Shown piece by piece: positions 1-7,788 of a stretch of 64,000 bases of DNA (position 1 is its first letter; each line of letters starts with the position of its first letter). The stretch lies in the NCBI RefSeq assembly GCF_018403285.1, contig NZ_BOSJ01000002.1, forward strand, positions 310,001-374,000. The letters run 5' to 3'. Source of the DNA: Paenibacillus sp. J45TS6 (GTDB lineage: Bacteria > Bacillota > Bacilli > Paenibacillales > Paenibacillaceae). The position numbers and the translations under genes were made by a program. The notes below the pieces were generated by a model. The model was not told where the DNA came from, ran no database searches, and saw nothing but the letters and a program-made list of their open reading frames with translations.

Positions 1-882
1 GACGCTTAGAATATCACTAAAATAATACTCCACTCGTGCCAAGTTCATCTCATCCAGGCATATAAAATAAGGCTTGTCCTTATTCTCCGGCTTCAATGCT
101 TCTACCAGCACTTCTGTTAATCTTCCGGGTCTGAAGACACCTGCAAGGTCTTTGTAACCTAAGAGATCAGAAGGATCACTCCAGTCCGGCCTAACGGGAA
201 TCAAAGTAAATTGTCCGTTATCCATCGTAGCACCTAATGCTTCAGCAAAAAGTTTTACCAGCTTCGTTTTCCCTGTCCCCGATACACCCGCAAGAATGAC
301 AAAGGGCTTTGACTTGAGAGACAAGTAGAAGTTTTCCATGAGGCCATCTGGATAAAGGAACCCTTTATGATGAATATAGCTTTTCACTTGTTCCAGTTGT
401 TCTTTGACTGTTAGTGTCACCGGATTTGGCTCCTTATCTGAAGTAAGTTCTTCTCTACTGTGAAGGACGGAATTTAATTTCAGTTTTTCATTATAATTGT
501 TCAGTTCCTGGAGGGCGTAGTTTTGCAAATCAGTAAGTGTGTCTTCGTTGAACCAATCTGCATTCGCGAAAGTGAGACTCTGATCTACTTGATTGAAATG
601 AAGAACAGATGATAAGGCTTCGATCGGTGTTTTTAATAGAGTCTTTGTCTGACCTAATGAGAATTCATTCCATCCGGACGCTTTCTGTTCTGGCGGTGAA
701 TCTACTATATTTCCTTCGTTACTTTGATGTTGGTAATATTTCAAAAACTTCTGAGCTATTTGATCTAGTGAGGCGTGAGCAACTTGGGTTTCCTTATAAG
801 CTTCAATTATGGATAGAATAAGAACCATCTTATATGACTTTTGTCTGGCTCGAAAAATATTTGAAAGTTGCTCTGGCAGCAT
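1..882 (-). CDS. McrB-like AAA+ ATPase, 3' end outside the window
   Basis: The reading frame is open from the ATG at 882 to the window edge, so 294 residues are visible and the C-terminus is missing. A GGAGGT ribosome site lies just upstream of the ATG. The first 180 residues or so are a helical N-terminal region with no motif I recognise. After that comes the Walker A loop LAGVSGTGKTKL, then PVRPDWSDPSDLLGY, which is the characteristic segment of the McrB-type AAA+ family, and then a Walker B-like CLDEMNLARVEYY. McrB proteins are the NTP-driven translocase of type IV, modification-dependent restriction and normally pair with an McrC nuclease, which should lie beyond the left edge. Its place beside two cytosine methyltransferases fits a defence island. 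It could instead be a related McrB-like protein of another defence system. Confidence 0.85.
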   Translation of the reverse strand, partial: MLPEQLSNIFRARQKSYKMVLILSIIEAYKETQVAHASLDQIAQKFLKYYQHQSNEGNIVDSPPEQKASGWNEFSLGQTKTLLKTPIEALSSVLHFNQVDQSLTFANADWFNEDTLTDLQNYALQELNNYNEKLKLNSVLHSREELTSDKEPNPVTLTVKEQLEQVKSYIHHKGFLYPDGLMENFYLSLKSKPFVILAGVSGTGKTKLVKLFAEALGATMDNGQFTLIPVRPDWSDPSDLLGYKDLAGVFRPGRLTEVLVEALKPENKDKPYFICLDEMNLARVEYYFSDILSV

Positions 883-1060
883 ATTGACCTCCGTGTAGAT
901 GACATGATTAATGCAATTTTAAAGAAATAAAAGCAGTTTCCTAATTGAGTTTCAGAGAATAGGATTTACCATGGAAACAAATGATTCACTGATAAATTAT
1001 AACAACAGTAACCAATTCGTGATGAGTGGGCAAATAAAGATCTATAAGATAACATTCCAA

Positions 1061-1089
1061 TTGTTTACTTTTTACTTAATAAGTTTAAT
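1061..1089 (+). promoter_or_regulatory. Possible promoter of the Vsr gene
   Basis: TTGTTT (1061-1066) and TTTAAT (1084-1089) are separated by 17 bases, which fits a housekeeping sigma-A promoter reading into the Vsr gene. The region is AT-rich, so chance matches are likely. Confidence 0.35.
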
Positions 1090-1136
1090 TTAATGGGCAA
1101 AGTAATAACTATAACAACGTATTGGAGGTAATCACA

Positions 1137-1550
1137 ATTGATAATCTTAACCCTGAAACACGAAGAAAAAATATGAAAGCAATACGGTCTACCCATACGA
1201 AGCTAGAAGATAAGGTATGCAACGAATTATGGAAAAGAGGATACCGCTTTAGAAGAAATGTGAGATCGCTTTACGGAAATCCAGATATAGCAATTAAAAA
1301 ATATAAAATTGTTATTTTTATTGATTCTTGTTTTTGGCACGGATGCAGTGTTCATGGAAATACTCCAAAAAGCAATCAGGAATATTGGATAATGAAACTA
1401 AATAGAAATGTGGAAAGAGACCGTATGGTGACAGATTACTATATTAAAAAGGGATGGGCAATTTTGAGAATATGGGAACATCAATTAAAGAAAGACTTGT
1501 TTTTTCAAACAATAGAAGAAGTATGCTCATTTATTGATCAAAAAAAATAG
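1137..1550 (+). CDS. vsr: Very short patch repair (Vsr) endonuclease
   Basis: Vsr nicks 5' of the T in T:G mismatches that arise when 5-methylcytosine deaminates, so it protects a genome that carries cytosine-5 methylation. The protein has the family hallmarks in order: NPETRRKNMKAIRSTHTKLE near the N-terminus, the FRRNVRSLYGNPDIAIKKYKI strand carrying the catalytic Asp (shown here in 21 letters only as NVRSLYGNPDIA), the FIDSCFWHGC zinc/active-site segment, and a C-terminal GWAILRIWEH. The start is unusual. The TTG at 1122 overlaps the only good ribosome site (GGAGG, 1124-1128), and no in-frame ATG, GTG or TTG follows before the Met at 1173, which lies inside the conserved N-terminus. An ATT at 1137, eight bases after GGAGG, gives the expected family start. 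The gene faces the methyltransferase at 1600-2730, its logical partner. Confidence 0.9.
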   Translation: MDNLNPETRRKNMKAIRSTHTKLEDKVCNELWKRGYRFRRNVRSLYGNPDIAIKKYKIVIFIDSCFWHGCSVHGNTPKSNQEYWIMKLNRNVERDRMVTDYYIKKGWAILRIWEHQLKKDLFFQTIEEVCSFIDQKK

Positions 1551-1581
1551 AAGCAGGGCTTCATTAAAAGCCTCACTTCTA
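1548..1581. terminator. Bidirectional hairpin between vsr and methyltransferase
   Basis: TAGAAG...CTTCTA outer arms and AGG(G)CTT...AAGCCT inner arms form an imperfect stem between two convergent genes. It starts in the vsr stop codon. A-rich and T-rich flanks make it a plausible terminator in both directions. Confidence 0.5.
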
Positions 1582-1599
1582 TTAAAGACTGTCCTACCA

Positions 1600-2730
1600 T
1601 TAAATCAAGTAACCAACTGATTCTTCTTTAACTTTGTTTTTAGTAAATATAATGGAATCTTCCCTTTGATCAAAGGTCCATTTAGAATCTACATGCTCAT
1701 ATTCAATACCTGCAAAGGTTTTTAATATAGCTTCAACTATTACTTTTGCACCCATAGGAGGCACTGCCATGCCTATTTGTTTTCTAACTGCCTCTTTTCC
1801 GCCAAGGAATTCATAATTGTCAGGGAAAGTCTGCAACCGAGCACGTTCACGATTGGTTAATGCCCTTGGATAATTATAATGATACATATGTGTTCCGCCC
1901 CCGCCACTTCCAGTAACTGTATAAGCAGGTTTATTCGGATCTAAACGTTTATAAATTTGACTGATCTTTGTTTTTTTAACGTTTAATCTAAGATGTTCTG
2001 GTAAACCTTCATACCATGCATTTTCTCCCGGCGGAATAAAAGAAAGCATCTCAACCACTTTATTTTGGTGTTTGGTAAGCTCATTATTCAACGCATCCTT
2101 AGGAATAGGAGGATCCTCTAAAGCTTGTTTTGAAGTAATATAACTATCGACCCCATGTGTCGGTGCAGGAATCTTAAATTCGAGCCCTAAGTCTTTACGT
2201 ATACCCACGATAATAATCCTCTGTCTTGCTTGAGGAACTCCATACTCGTGAAATTTATATAGATGAGGTGTAAGATTATAACCTGTTTGTTCTAAATCAG
2301 AAAGTATTTTAATAAATGTTTCTCCTTCATTTGCACTTTCTAAGCCCCCGACATTCTCAACAACAAACCAAAGAGGTTTATGAGCATTTAACACTTTAAC
2401 GCCATAAGTATAAAGAGGTCCAAAATCACCATTAATCCCTTTTTTCTCTCCGACATTACTATAATCATTACAAGGAAATCCAAATGAAAAAGCGTCAATC
2501 TTAGGTAAGGATTCTATATCTATTAATCGCACATCTCCTTCTATTACAGAATCTGGATCGGATGGGCAAATATTATGTCTGAAAGTACGGCATGCATCAG
2601 GATCATAGTCATTAGCCCATTTATGCTGTACTCTAAAAACTTCACCGTCTGGTGCTATTACCTCTGCCATTTTGGCACCCAAGGATAATCCGCCAGGTCC
2701 GCAGAATAGTTCTCCTTTATTAAATATCAT
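1600..2730 (-). CDS. DNA (cytosine-5-)-methyltransferase, first of two
   Basis: A 376-residue C5-methyltransferase. Motif I reads LFCGPGGLSLGA (residues 8-19), motif IV FPCNDYS (86-92, nucleophile Cys87), motif VI ENV (125-127), motif VIII PQARQR (166-171). The target recognition region is short, followed by TVTGSGGGGTHMYHY, RLQTFPDNY and QIGMAVPP (motifs IX-X). The motif IV variant FPCN and motif I FCGPGG differ from the usual PPCQ/FSGCGG, so it is not a recent duplicate of the methyltransferase at 4780-6153. It has its own upstream region with a TATAAT box and a palindrome, and the preceding gene ends at a terminator, so it is probably a separate transcript. The facing Vsr endonuclease suggests its product is 5-methylcytosine prone to deamination. 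Target sequence unknown. Confidence 0.92.
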   Translation of the reverse strand: MIFNKGELFCGPGGLSLGAKMAEVIAPDGEVFRVQHKWANDYDPDACRTFRHNICPSDPDSVIEGDVRLIDIESLPKIDAFSFGFPCNDYSNVGEKKGINGDFGPLYTYGVKVLNAHKPLWFVVENVGGLESANEGETFIKILSDLEQTGYNLTPHLYKFHEYGVPQARQRIIIVGIRKDLGLEFKIPAPTHGVDSYITSKQALEDPPIPKDALNNELTKHQNKVVEMLSFIPPGENAWYEGLPEHLRLNVKKTKISQIYKRLDPNKPAYTVTGSGGGGTHMYHYNYPRALTNRERARLQTFPDNYEFLGGKEAVRKQIGMAVPPMGAKVIVEAILKTFAGIEYEHVDSKWTFDQREDSIIFTKNKVKEESVGYLI

Positions 2731-2775
2731 AAAAACAACTCCATATTAGATTGTTTGTGTGTCTCGATCATACAC

Positions 2776-2794
2776 GAACTTAAGTTCTATTATA
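2776..2794 (-). promoter_or_regulatory. Methyltransferase promoter box with overlapping palindrome
   Basis: Read leftwards, TATAAT (2794-2789) is a perfect -10 box. The perfect 12-base palindrome GAACTTAAGTTC (2776-2787) sits where transcription would start, and another CTTAAG lies just upstream of the -10 at about 2796-2801. No good -35 is visible. The arrangement suggests an operator that controls methyltransferase dose; this is inference. Confidence 0.4.
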
Positions 2795-2828
2795 CCTTAA
2801 GCTCTCCCATAAAGGGTCTATAAAGAAG

Positions 2829-2861
2829 AAAAATAAGGTCCATATACTGAACCTTATTTTT
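2829..2861 (-). terminator. Intrinsic terminator of the nuclease operon
   Basis: AAAAATAAGGT (2829-2839) and ACCTTATTTTT (2851-2861) are perfect complements around an 11-base loop. It lies just past the stop of the PLD-type nuclease, so it should end the leftward defence operon and separate it from the downstream methyltransferase gene. Confidence 0.75.
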
Positions 2862-2873
2862 CATTTTTCTTTT

Positions 2874-3836
2874 TTAAATTTTCGATTTATGCGCTTGATT
2901 GGGAGTAAAGTCCATATAAAAGGCATCATCACTTATTTTATAAATAAGCAACTTATCTGTACCATACTGATCCAAGTGCTTTCTCTCAACTTTCTCACCT
3001 AGAGGAATGCCGAGTCTTTTTCTAAAGTATTTTCCTAGCAAGCTGTTGTCTTTAGTATGGATAGCTTTTCGGTTTTGCTGAGCTACAGTACACACAAATT
3101 GCTCTCCGTCATCAGTTATCAGCATAAATTCTATAGATAAATCGGGGAAAAAATCAGGCATTGATTTGTGCACATCACTAGAAATCGGTATATACGCTTG
3201 ATTAGGTTCCCTGCCTTCTCTTTGCCCCCAATTCAACCCGCTTTTTTCTTGGACTTGCCCGTCTTTTTTCTGCGTTAAATAAAGTTCAACCCTTTGACAA
3301 CTCTCTAACCTATTCCTCAAGGACCCTATATCAACAACTGTTGAGTTGCTTTCTGGTCTGTAATATAACATTTTTATTTGTGACATTATATCATGATCTC
3401 TAAAATCCTTTAGTGAATCTTCATCTGGAAAAATATGAGATATGCTGGATAATTCCGCTTTGGCCATGATTTCACGATAGTTTTTAAAACCATTCCAAGT
3501 CAAATTAGCTGTTCCTGTAAACACTAGATCATATTCCCCTGCAGAGTTCCTCCATAAAATCACATTGGCATGTAATGGCGGAAAAGAATTATAGTAACGG
3601 ACACGAAGCCTGCCAGTATTTTCAGCCATTCTAATATATTCTTTGTGATCCCAAATATACGGAGGATATTTTGAAGCCATTCCAATAATTATATCAAGAT
3701 TTAAATTCTCATATTTGTATAATAAATGATTAATAAAGGGAGCAGAAGCAAAGCCTGTTATTACCGTAGCGTAAGTTCTCCCTGCTTCGTACTGTTGTTG
3801 CAAGATTTGAGAGTATATATCAGGTTGTTTCGCCAT
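2874..3836 (-). CDS. NgoFVII-like PLD-fold restriction nuclease
   Basis: 320 residues. The first 180 match the phospholipase D-fold nuclease domain of NgoFVII-type restriction enzymes: LHANVILWR (88-96), FTGTANLTWNGF (106-117) and a following Glu. The family's catalytic HxK motif reads H89-A-N91 here, so the usual lysine is Asn. The last 120 residues (SGLNWGQREGREPNQAYIPI onward, ending with NSLLGKYFRKRLGI and YMDF) match the C-terminal domain of this family, which in BfiI-like enzymes is a B3-like DNA recognition domain. I start it at the ATG at 3836, which has AAAGGAGAT seven bases upstream, not at the longer in-frame ATG at 3875. It is the last gene of the operon, 26 bases after the PD-(D/E)XK gene. 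Likely role: a sequence-specific nuclease or, if the lysine loss matters, a DNA-binding subunit. Confidence 0.8.
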   Translation of the reverse strand: MAKQPDIYSQILQQQYEAGRTYATVITGFASAPFINHLLYKYENLNLDIIIGMASKYPPYIWDHKEYIRMAENTGRLRVRYYNSFPPLHANVILWRNSAGEYDLVFTGTANLTWNGFKNYREIMAKAELSSISHIFPDEDSLKDFRDHDIMSQIKMLYYRPESNSTVVDIGSLRNRLESCQRVELYLTQKKDGQVQEKSGLNWGQREGREPNQAYIPISSDVHKSMPDFFPDLSIEFMLITDDGEQFVCTVAQQNRKAIHTKDNSLLGKYFRKRLGIPLGEKVERKHLDQYGTDKLLIYKISDDAFYMDFTPNQAHKSKI

Positions 3837-3862
3837 GTTAATATCTCCTTTAGGCCTCCTGT

Positions 3863-4780
3863 TTATTCCATCCAACTTTCAAAATGCAAGCCATTTAAAT
3901 CAACCGTATAACTAATATGAACAATTGAATCTGGGATTTTTGAGTTTATGAAAGAACGGGATGTAATAGCAGGAAAAGATTCATCAACAATATATTTTCT
4001 CATATCCAAAAGTTTATATTTTCTTTGCCTAATACTGCTGCCGTGTTCTAAACCAAGTTTAATTAGTGCACTGTTTAGTTCATCAGAACCTACTCCTTTA
4101 GAAACAAGCCGATAATACATGTCATCTATAGATATCCCCGATTCCGAAGGCTCAAATCGGCAAAATACAAGATTTAAATTGTGAGCATTATTATTCATTA
4201 ATTGATATTGGCTGTTAATTGTAACCTCCGATGAATAACGAGAAATAGTAGATTTAACCTCATAGCTGCTTCCAGTTAATTCTAGATCGTGGGTTGCATT
4301 TTGGAGGGCTGACCACTTAGGATTTTGGCCCAAAAACAGAAGTTTCTCGTAGACAATCATCTCTCCCAATATACTATAAACTTCTTTATCCTGTATCGAA
4401 TTCCCCAGGAGACTTCTCCAATTACTCCACCAACTTAAGGGATCATTTAATATCCTCTTTCTTTCTTCCCCTTTTTCCCCCGGATCTGCAAATTGAGCGC
4501 AGACAGACGCAAATTCTCGCCTCAGCTCTTCTACAGTAGATGTAAGTAAAAGCATAGGCACCTCTTTATTTCCTACATTCAGCACCCTAGACCATAGTTT
4601 TACATTGGAGAATTTCTCAACAATACATAAATCTTCATCTGTATGGGGAATTCCAACTCCATACCAGTCATCGTATTTAATAACCCAAGCCGAATATTCA
4701 CTCGGCATTGATTCTAATTCTAAGGCCTTACCATATCCTATTTCAGCAAACTTACGTTTTATTTCTGATAAAATCTCCAT
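3863..4780 (-). CDS. PD-(D/E)XK motif endonuclease (DUF4420-like)
   Basis: 305 residues from the ATG at 4780, which overlaps the TAA of the upstream methyltransferase by one base (TAATG), so translation is probably coupled. The middle of the protein has a classical PD-(D/E)XK core: Glu140/Glu145 in the helix GEMIVYEKLLFLG, Asp165 in ATHDLEL and E174-V-K176 in SSYEVKST, followed by QYQLMNN. It resembles the DUF4420 PD-(D/E)XK proteins found beside Z1 helicases and MORC-like ATPases. In that setting it is expected to be the DNA-cleaving subunit. The assignment of family rests on memory of the motif pattern; the catalytic triad is directly visible. Confidence 0.82.
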   Translation of the reverse strand: MEILSEIKRKFAEIGYGKALELESMPSEYSAWVIKYDDWYGVGIPHTDEDLCIVEKFSNVKLWSRVLNVGNKEVPMLLLTSTVEELRREFASVCAQFADPGEKGEERKRILNDPLSWWSNWRSLLGNSIQDKEVYSILGEMIVYEKLLFLGQNPKWSALQNATHDLELTGSSYEVKSTISRYSSEVTINSQYQLMNNNAHNLNLVFCRFEPSESGISIDDMYYRLVSKGVGSDELNSALIKLGLEHGSSIRQRKYKLLDMRKYIVDESFPAITSRSFINSKIPDSIVHISYTVDLNGLHFESWME

Positions 4781-6153
4781 TATAATACCGCCGCCTCTGG
4801 TTTTAGTACTCTTAAATTTTGTATCATTGTTTCCGCGATGGATCGTGATAACAAAGGCGGCACTGCATTTCCTATCTGTTTGAATGCATCTCCCATTGTA
4901 CATTGAAATAAAAATCCATCAGGAAAAGATTGCAGTCGTGCAGCCTCTCTCACTGAAATCCCGCGCGGTTCCCACGGATGTAAATGGCTGTAAGTATCAG
5001 TACTTAGGTGAGCCACTAGTGTATGAGACGGTTTTTCTGGATGTAATTTTTTCCACTTTGAATGAAACTTATCTCTATCATATGGGGGAACTATCTGCTT
5101 TCTTAGTTCCTTATATTTTAAATAATCTTTTTCTTTATCAATTCCTTTAGCATAACATGCTTGTTCCAACATACTTTCTGCTATAAAAGAAGCATCTCTG
5201 TAATCATCTCCAGGCTTCATTCGTTCAAAAATAGGGAAATCTCTATCAGTTCTTCTATACGCATGTCCTGTAGTAGATTTTTGTTCCTTATTAAACCACG
5301 TTCTCATCAATTGCTGATATTGATTTTGAGCAGAGCTGCTATAATCTATTTTAATATTAAGTCTGTTTAAGTTGTACTTACTATCCGCAGTTGGAAATAA
5401 ACTTGGGAGATCAGATAGAGCCTCTCTAACTGTAACCCAATTGGGTGCTGACAATCCCGATTTATTAGGCAACCTAAAATGTTTATTTTCAGAAAGTTTT
5501 TTAAATCTCAGTTGCCCCTGCGTACATTTTCCGTTAATCGGTTTATGCGTAGGCATAGGCAATTTAAGATCATGTTCAATATCACTCTTTATAGCAATTA
5601 CAAATACTCGTTCACGAACCTGTGGAACACCGTAATCAGCAGCGTTTAAAATGGTCCAACATGCGTCATAGCCGCGTTCTTCTAAAATTTCGCATACGTG
5701 TTGAGGTACATTCAGTCCCCCGTAATCAACAGCCTCTAACACATTTTCCATCACAATCGCCTTTGCATCTAATTCAATAGCAAATCTCAAAAAATCTTGA
5801 TAGAGATATCCTCTACGATCATTTGTGTGTTTCCTATCTTCACCAAGCGAACGTAATTTTGCTCTGCCAATAGCAGAATATGCTTGGCATGGCGGGCCGC
5901 CAATTACTATACACCCTTCATCCCCAATATCATCCTTAAATAATCCGGTCTCCAACTGTGTAATATCACCACAGATATGCTTACCTTCCAATCCATCCCT
6001 CCAATATAGATTATAAGAGGCTGTATTAACTGCTGCTTGAATCATCTCAACACCATGTTTGATTTCATACCCTGCTGATTTAAATCCTAATGCAAGCCCT
6101 CCACAACCAGAAAATAAATCTATAACTACCGGTAACTTATTTTTTGCTATCAA
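4780..6153 (-). CDS. DNA (cytosine-5-)-methyltransferase, second of two
   Basis: 457 residues counted from a TTG at 6153. Motif I VIDLFSGCGGLALGF (10-24), motif IV GGPPCQAYSAIGRAK (85-99, nucleophile Cys89), motif VI ENV (136-138), motif VIII PQVRER (177-182), a long target recognition region, then RLQSFPDGF and QIGNAVPP near the C-terminus. It is a canonical C5-methyltransferase and supplies self-protection for the operon's nucleases. The start is awkward: AAGGAG lies 13 bases before the TTG, and an ATT at 6156 would be better spaced. It overlaps the end of the DUF6339-like gene by 17 bases, so ribosomes probably reinitiate. Its motifs differ from those of the methyltransferase at 1600-2730, suggesting a different target or the opposite strand of an asymmetric site. 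Confidence 0.93.
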   Translation of the reverse strand: MIAKNKLPVVIDLFSGCGGLALGFKSAGYEIKHGVEMIQAAVNTASYNLYWRDGLEGKHICGDITQLETGLFKDDIGDEGCIVIGGPPCQAYSAIGRAKLRSLGEDRKHTNDRRGYLYQDFLRFAIELDAKAIVMENVLEAVDYGGLNVPQHVCEILEERGYDACWTILNAADYGVPQVRERVFVIAIKSDIEHDLKLPMPTHKPINGKCTQGQLRFKKLSENKHFRLPNKSGLSAPNWVTVREALSDLPSLFPTADSKYNLNRLNIKIDYSSSAQNQYQQLMRTWFNKEQKSTTGHAYRRTDRDFPIFERMKPGDDYRDASFIAESMLEQACYAKGIDKEKDYLKYKELRKQIVPPYDRDKFHSKWKKLHPEKPSHTLVAHLSTDTYSHLHPWEPRGISVREAARLQSFPDGFLFQCTMGDAFKQIGNAVPPLLSRSIAETMIQNLRVLKPEAAVL

Positions 6154-6829
6154 AATATAAAAACAACTCCTTGACGTACTCGGTTACCCCCCCTGCGGAT
6201 AACGAAGGTTCAACAACTCTGGTTCTAGCAGTATTCAATTTCATAATTTTACGAAAGATATCTGAGCTTCTTTTACGCTTATCTACATCAAGCGTACTGT
6301 AGTGTCTCATTATTTGTCTATATAACTCGACTCTGTATCCAGATCGTCCTGATCGCTCAACTAACTGCACGATTTCATCTGTAGTGTTTCCTTCCAAAAC
6401 CTCTATTGTAGATTTAATACTTCCCTGCCAAGATAAAAAGATATACCACCAAAGGGTTTTGAGCCATATTCTACGCGGCTCTTTCCAATACCTTGAAGGA
6501 TTATCCCCCCATCTGACGTTTACCAAATCAGGAACTACACTAATAGATAAGAATCTCCATATTCCATCTTCAGAAGCTTGCCTTGCCGTAAATTGATATT
6601 TGTCAGTCAATAAACTGTATATTTTTATACCAAAATGTAAATCAAATAAATATACTTTATTTTGAATTTCATTTCGATCTATATTCAACAAGCTCAACGT
6701 ATCATTAAATGCCTCCAAGAAATCATCTCTAAGTTGATTATATTGACCCTCGCATTCAATGCGCCGATTTATTAAATATGAATTTAACTGCTCTTCAGAT
6801 GCAGACTTGTTTAATTTTTTCCAATTCAC
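6137..6829 (-). CDS. Defence-operon protein, DUF6339-like, function unknown
   Basis: 230 residues from a GTG at 6829, preceded by GAAGGGGG nine bases or so upstream. I see no catalytic motif. The protein is mainly helical, rich in charged residues, with Trp-rich stretches (GIWRFLSISVVPDLVNVRW, WLKTLWWYIFLSW) and a C-terminal basic segment with KRKRSSDIF. Proteins of this shape, annotated DUF6339, recur in operons with Z1 helicases and PD-(D/E)XK nucleases; that match is from memory and not certain. The gene sits between the candidate nuclease at 6844 and the second methyltransferase and overlaps the latter. It may be a structural or specificity subunit. Confidence 0.6.
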   Translation of the reverse strand: MNWKKLNKSASEEQLNSYLINRRIECEGQYNQLRDDFLEAFNDTLSLLNIDRNEIQNKVYLFDLHFGIKIYSLLTDKYQFTARQASEDGIWRFLSISVVPDLVNVRWGDNPSRYWKEPRRIWLKTLWWYIFLSWQGSIKSTIEVLEGNTTDEIVQLVERSGRSGYRVELYRQIMRHYSTLDVDKRKRSSDIFRKIMKLNTARTRVVEPSLSAGGVTEYVKELFLYFDSKK

Positions 6830-6843
6830 AAAATTACCCCCTT

Positions 6844-7788
6844 CTATATTCTCGTTTCAAGATCTTGCCGAATGGAAATGGCAAGATCTTCAGGGGAATT
6901 TACGTCCCATTCAAAAGTATTGAGGAAATAATGAACAGCCTGAGCAATACTGCCGGAATCAAAATTAACACCATTCTTAATTTCAGTCCAACTTTCACTT
7001 TCTCTAACTTTCTGAATGATAATCTGTACTGCAGTCGAAATTATCTCTATCAATAAAGGAGATTGTCCTATGTTTTCATTTGCTAGTTTCAATACCTTAT
7101 AATTCTTATGTTTTTTATTTATGCAGATACGCACATTCTCTTCATCAAAAGCATCAGCCATGGGATCTGCCCAATCACACTCGACCCACCATAGCGGTCG
7201 AGATTTATGCTCGACTTCAACTATTGGGAAGATTGATCCGTTTCCATCAATTATAATAATATCGCTGTCTAATCGACCCAAAATCACTCCCGAAGTATCC
7301 GCTAAATGCTTCTCCTTCTCAGTCAGCTTCCCCGGGTCCTTAAGGTATAGAATCGTTTCTAAATGAATACTTCCTCTCAGCGAGCCTGCTTTAAATTCTG
7401 TTTCCAAGCTTAGTTCAACCTCATCGGATGAATTTCGAAAGGATCCGATATGGTTTATTCCTCTTTGATTCGAAGTCTTGGATGACCACATAACCGCTAA
7501 GCCAATCTCAGCATCTTTAGAAGCTACACCATTTTCACCAAATAAAAAATGGGGATTATTTATAAAATATTTTTTTTCAAGATATAAAGCATGTCGTTCA
7601 GGATCCCATTGTCCTCTTTGATCTATAATTTGATAACTATTGTTTTGTAGCTGTGCATCTGTTTCACATTCTAAAATATGATATTCATTTTCTTCTAGAT
7701 AATAAAATTTATATCTGCTCGCTTCTACGGCAATTTTATTTTCCAACTCCTCGGTTATTACCGGAAATAAACTTAAAGCTGTACTCAT
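6844..7788 (-). CDS. Unknown defence protein with candidate D...ExK core
   Basis: 314 residues. I do not recognise a named family. One segment looks like the catalytic core of a PD-(D/E)XK nuclease: Glu143 in a predicted helix, Asp174/Asp176 in GRLDSDIIIIDG, then a strand with E193-H-K195 in PIVEVEHKSRPLWW. That spacing (Asp, about 17 residues, ExK on the next strand) is typical of the fold, but I cannot exclude a non-nuclease beta-sandwich. Start and stop both sit tightly in the operon: its ATG at 7788 overlaps the TGA of the MORC-like ATPase (ATGA), indicating coupled translation and a fixed stoichiometry. It is followed after 14 bases by the DUF6339-like gene. Confidence 0.6.
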   Translation of the reverse strand: MSTALSLFPVITEELENKIAVEASRYKFYYLEENEYHILECETDAQLQNNSYQIIDQRGQWDPERHALYLEKKYFINNPHFLFGENGVASKDAEIGLAVMWSSKTSNQRGINHIGSFRNSSDEVELSLETEFKAGSLRGSIHLETILYLKDPGKLTEKEKHLADTSGVILGRLDSDIIIIDGNGSIFPIVEVEHKSRPLWWVECDWADPMADAFDEENVRICINKKHKNYKVLKLANENIGQSPLLIEIISTAVQIIIQKVRESESWTEIKNGVNFDSGSIAQAVHYFLNTFEWDVNSPEDLAISIRQDLETRI

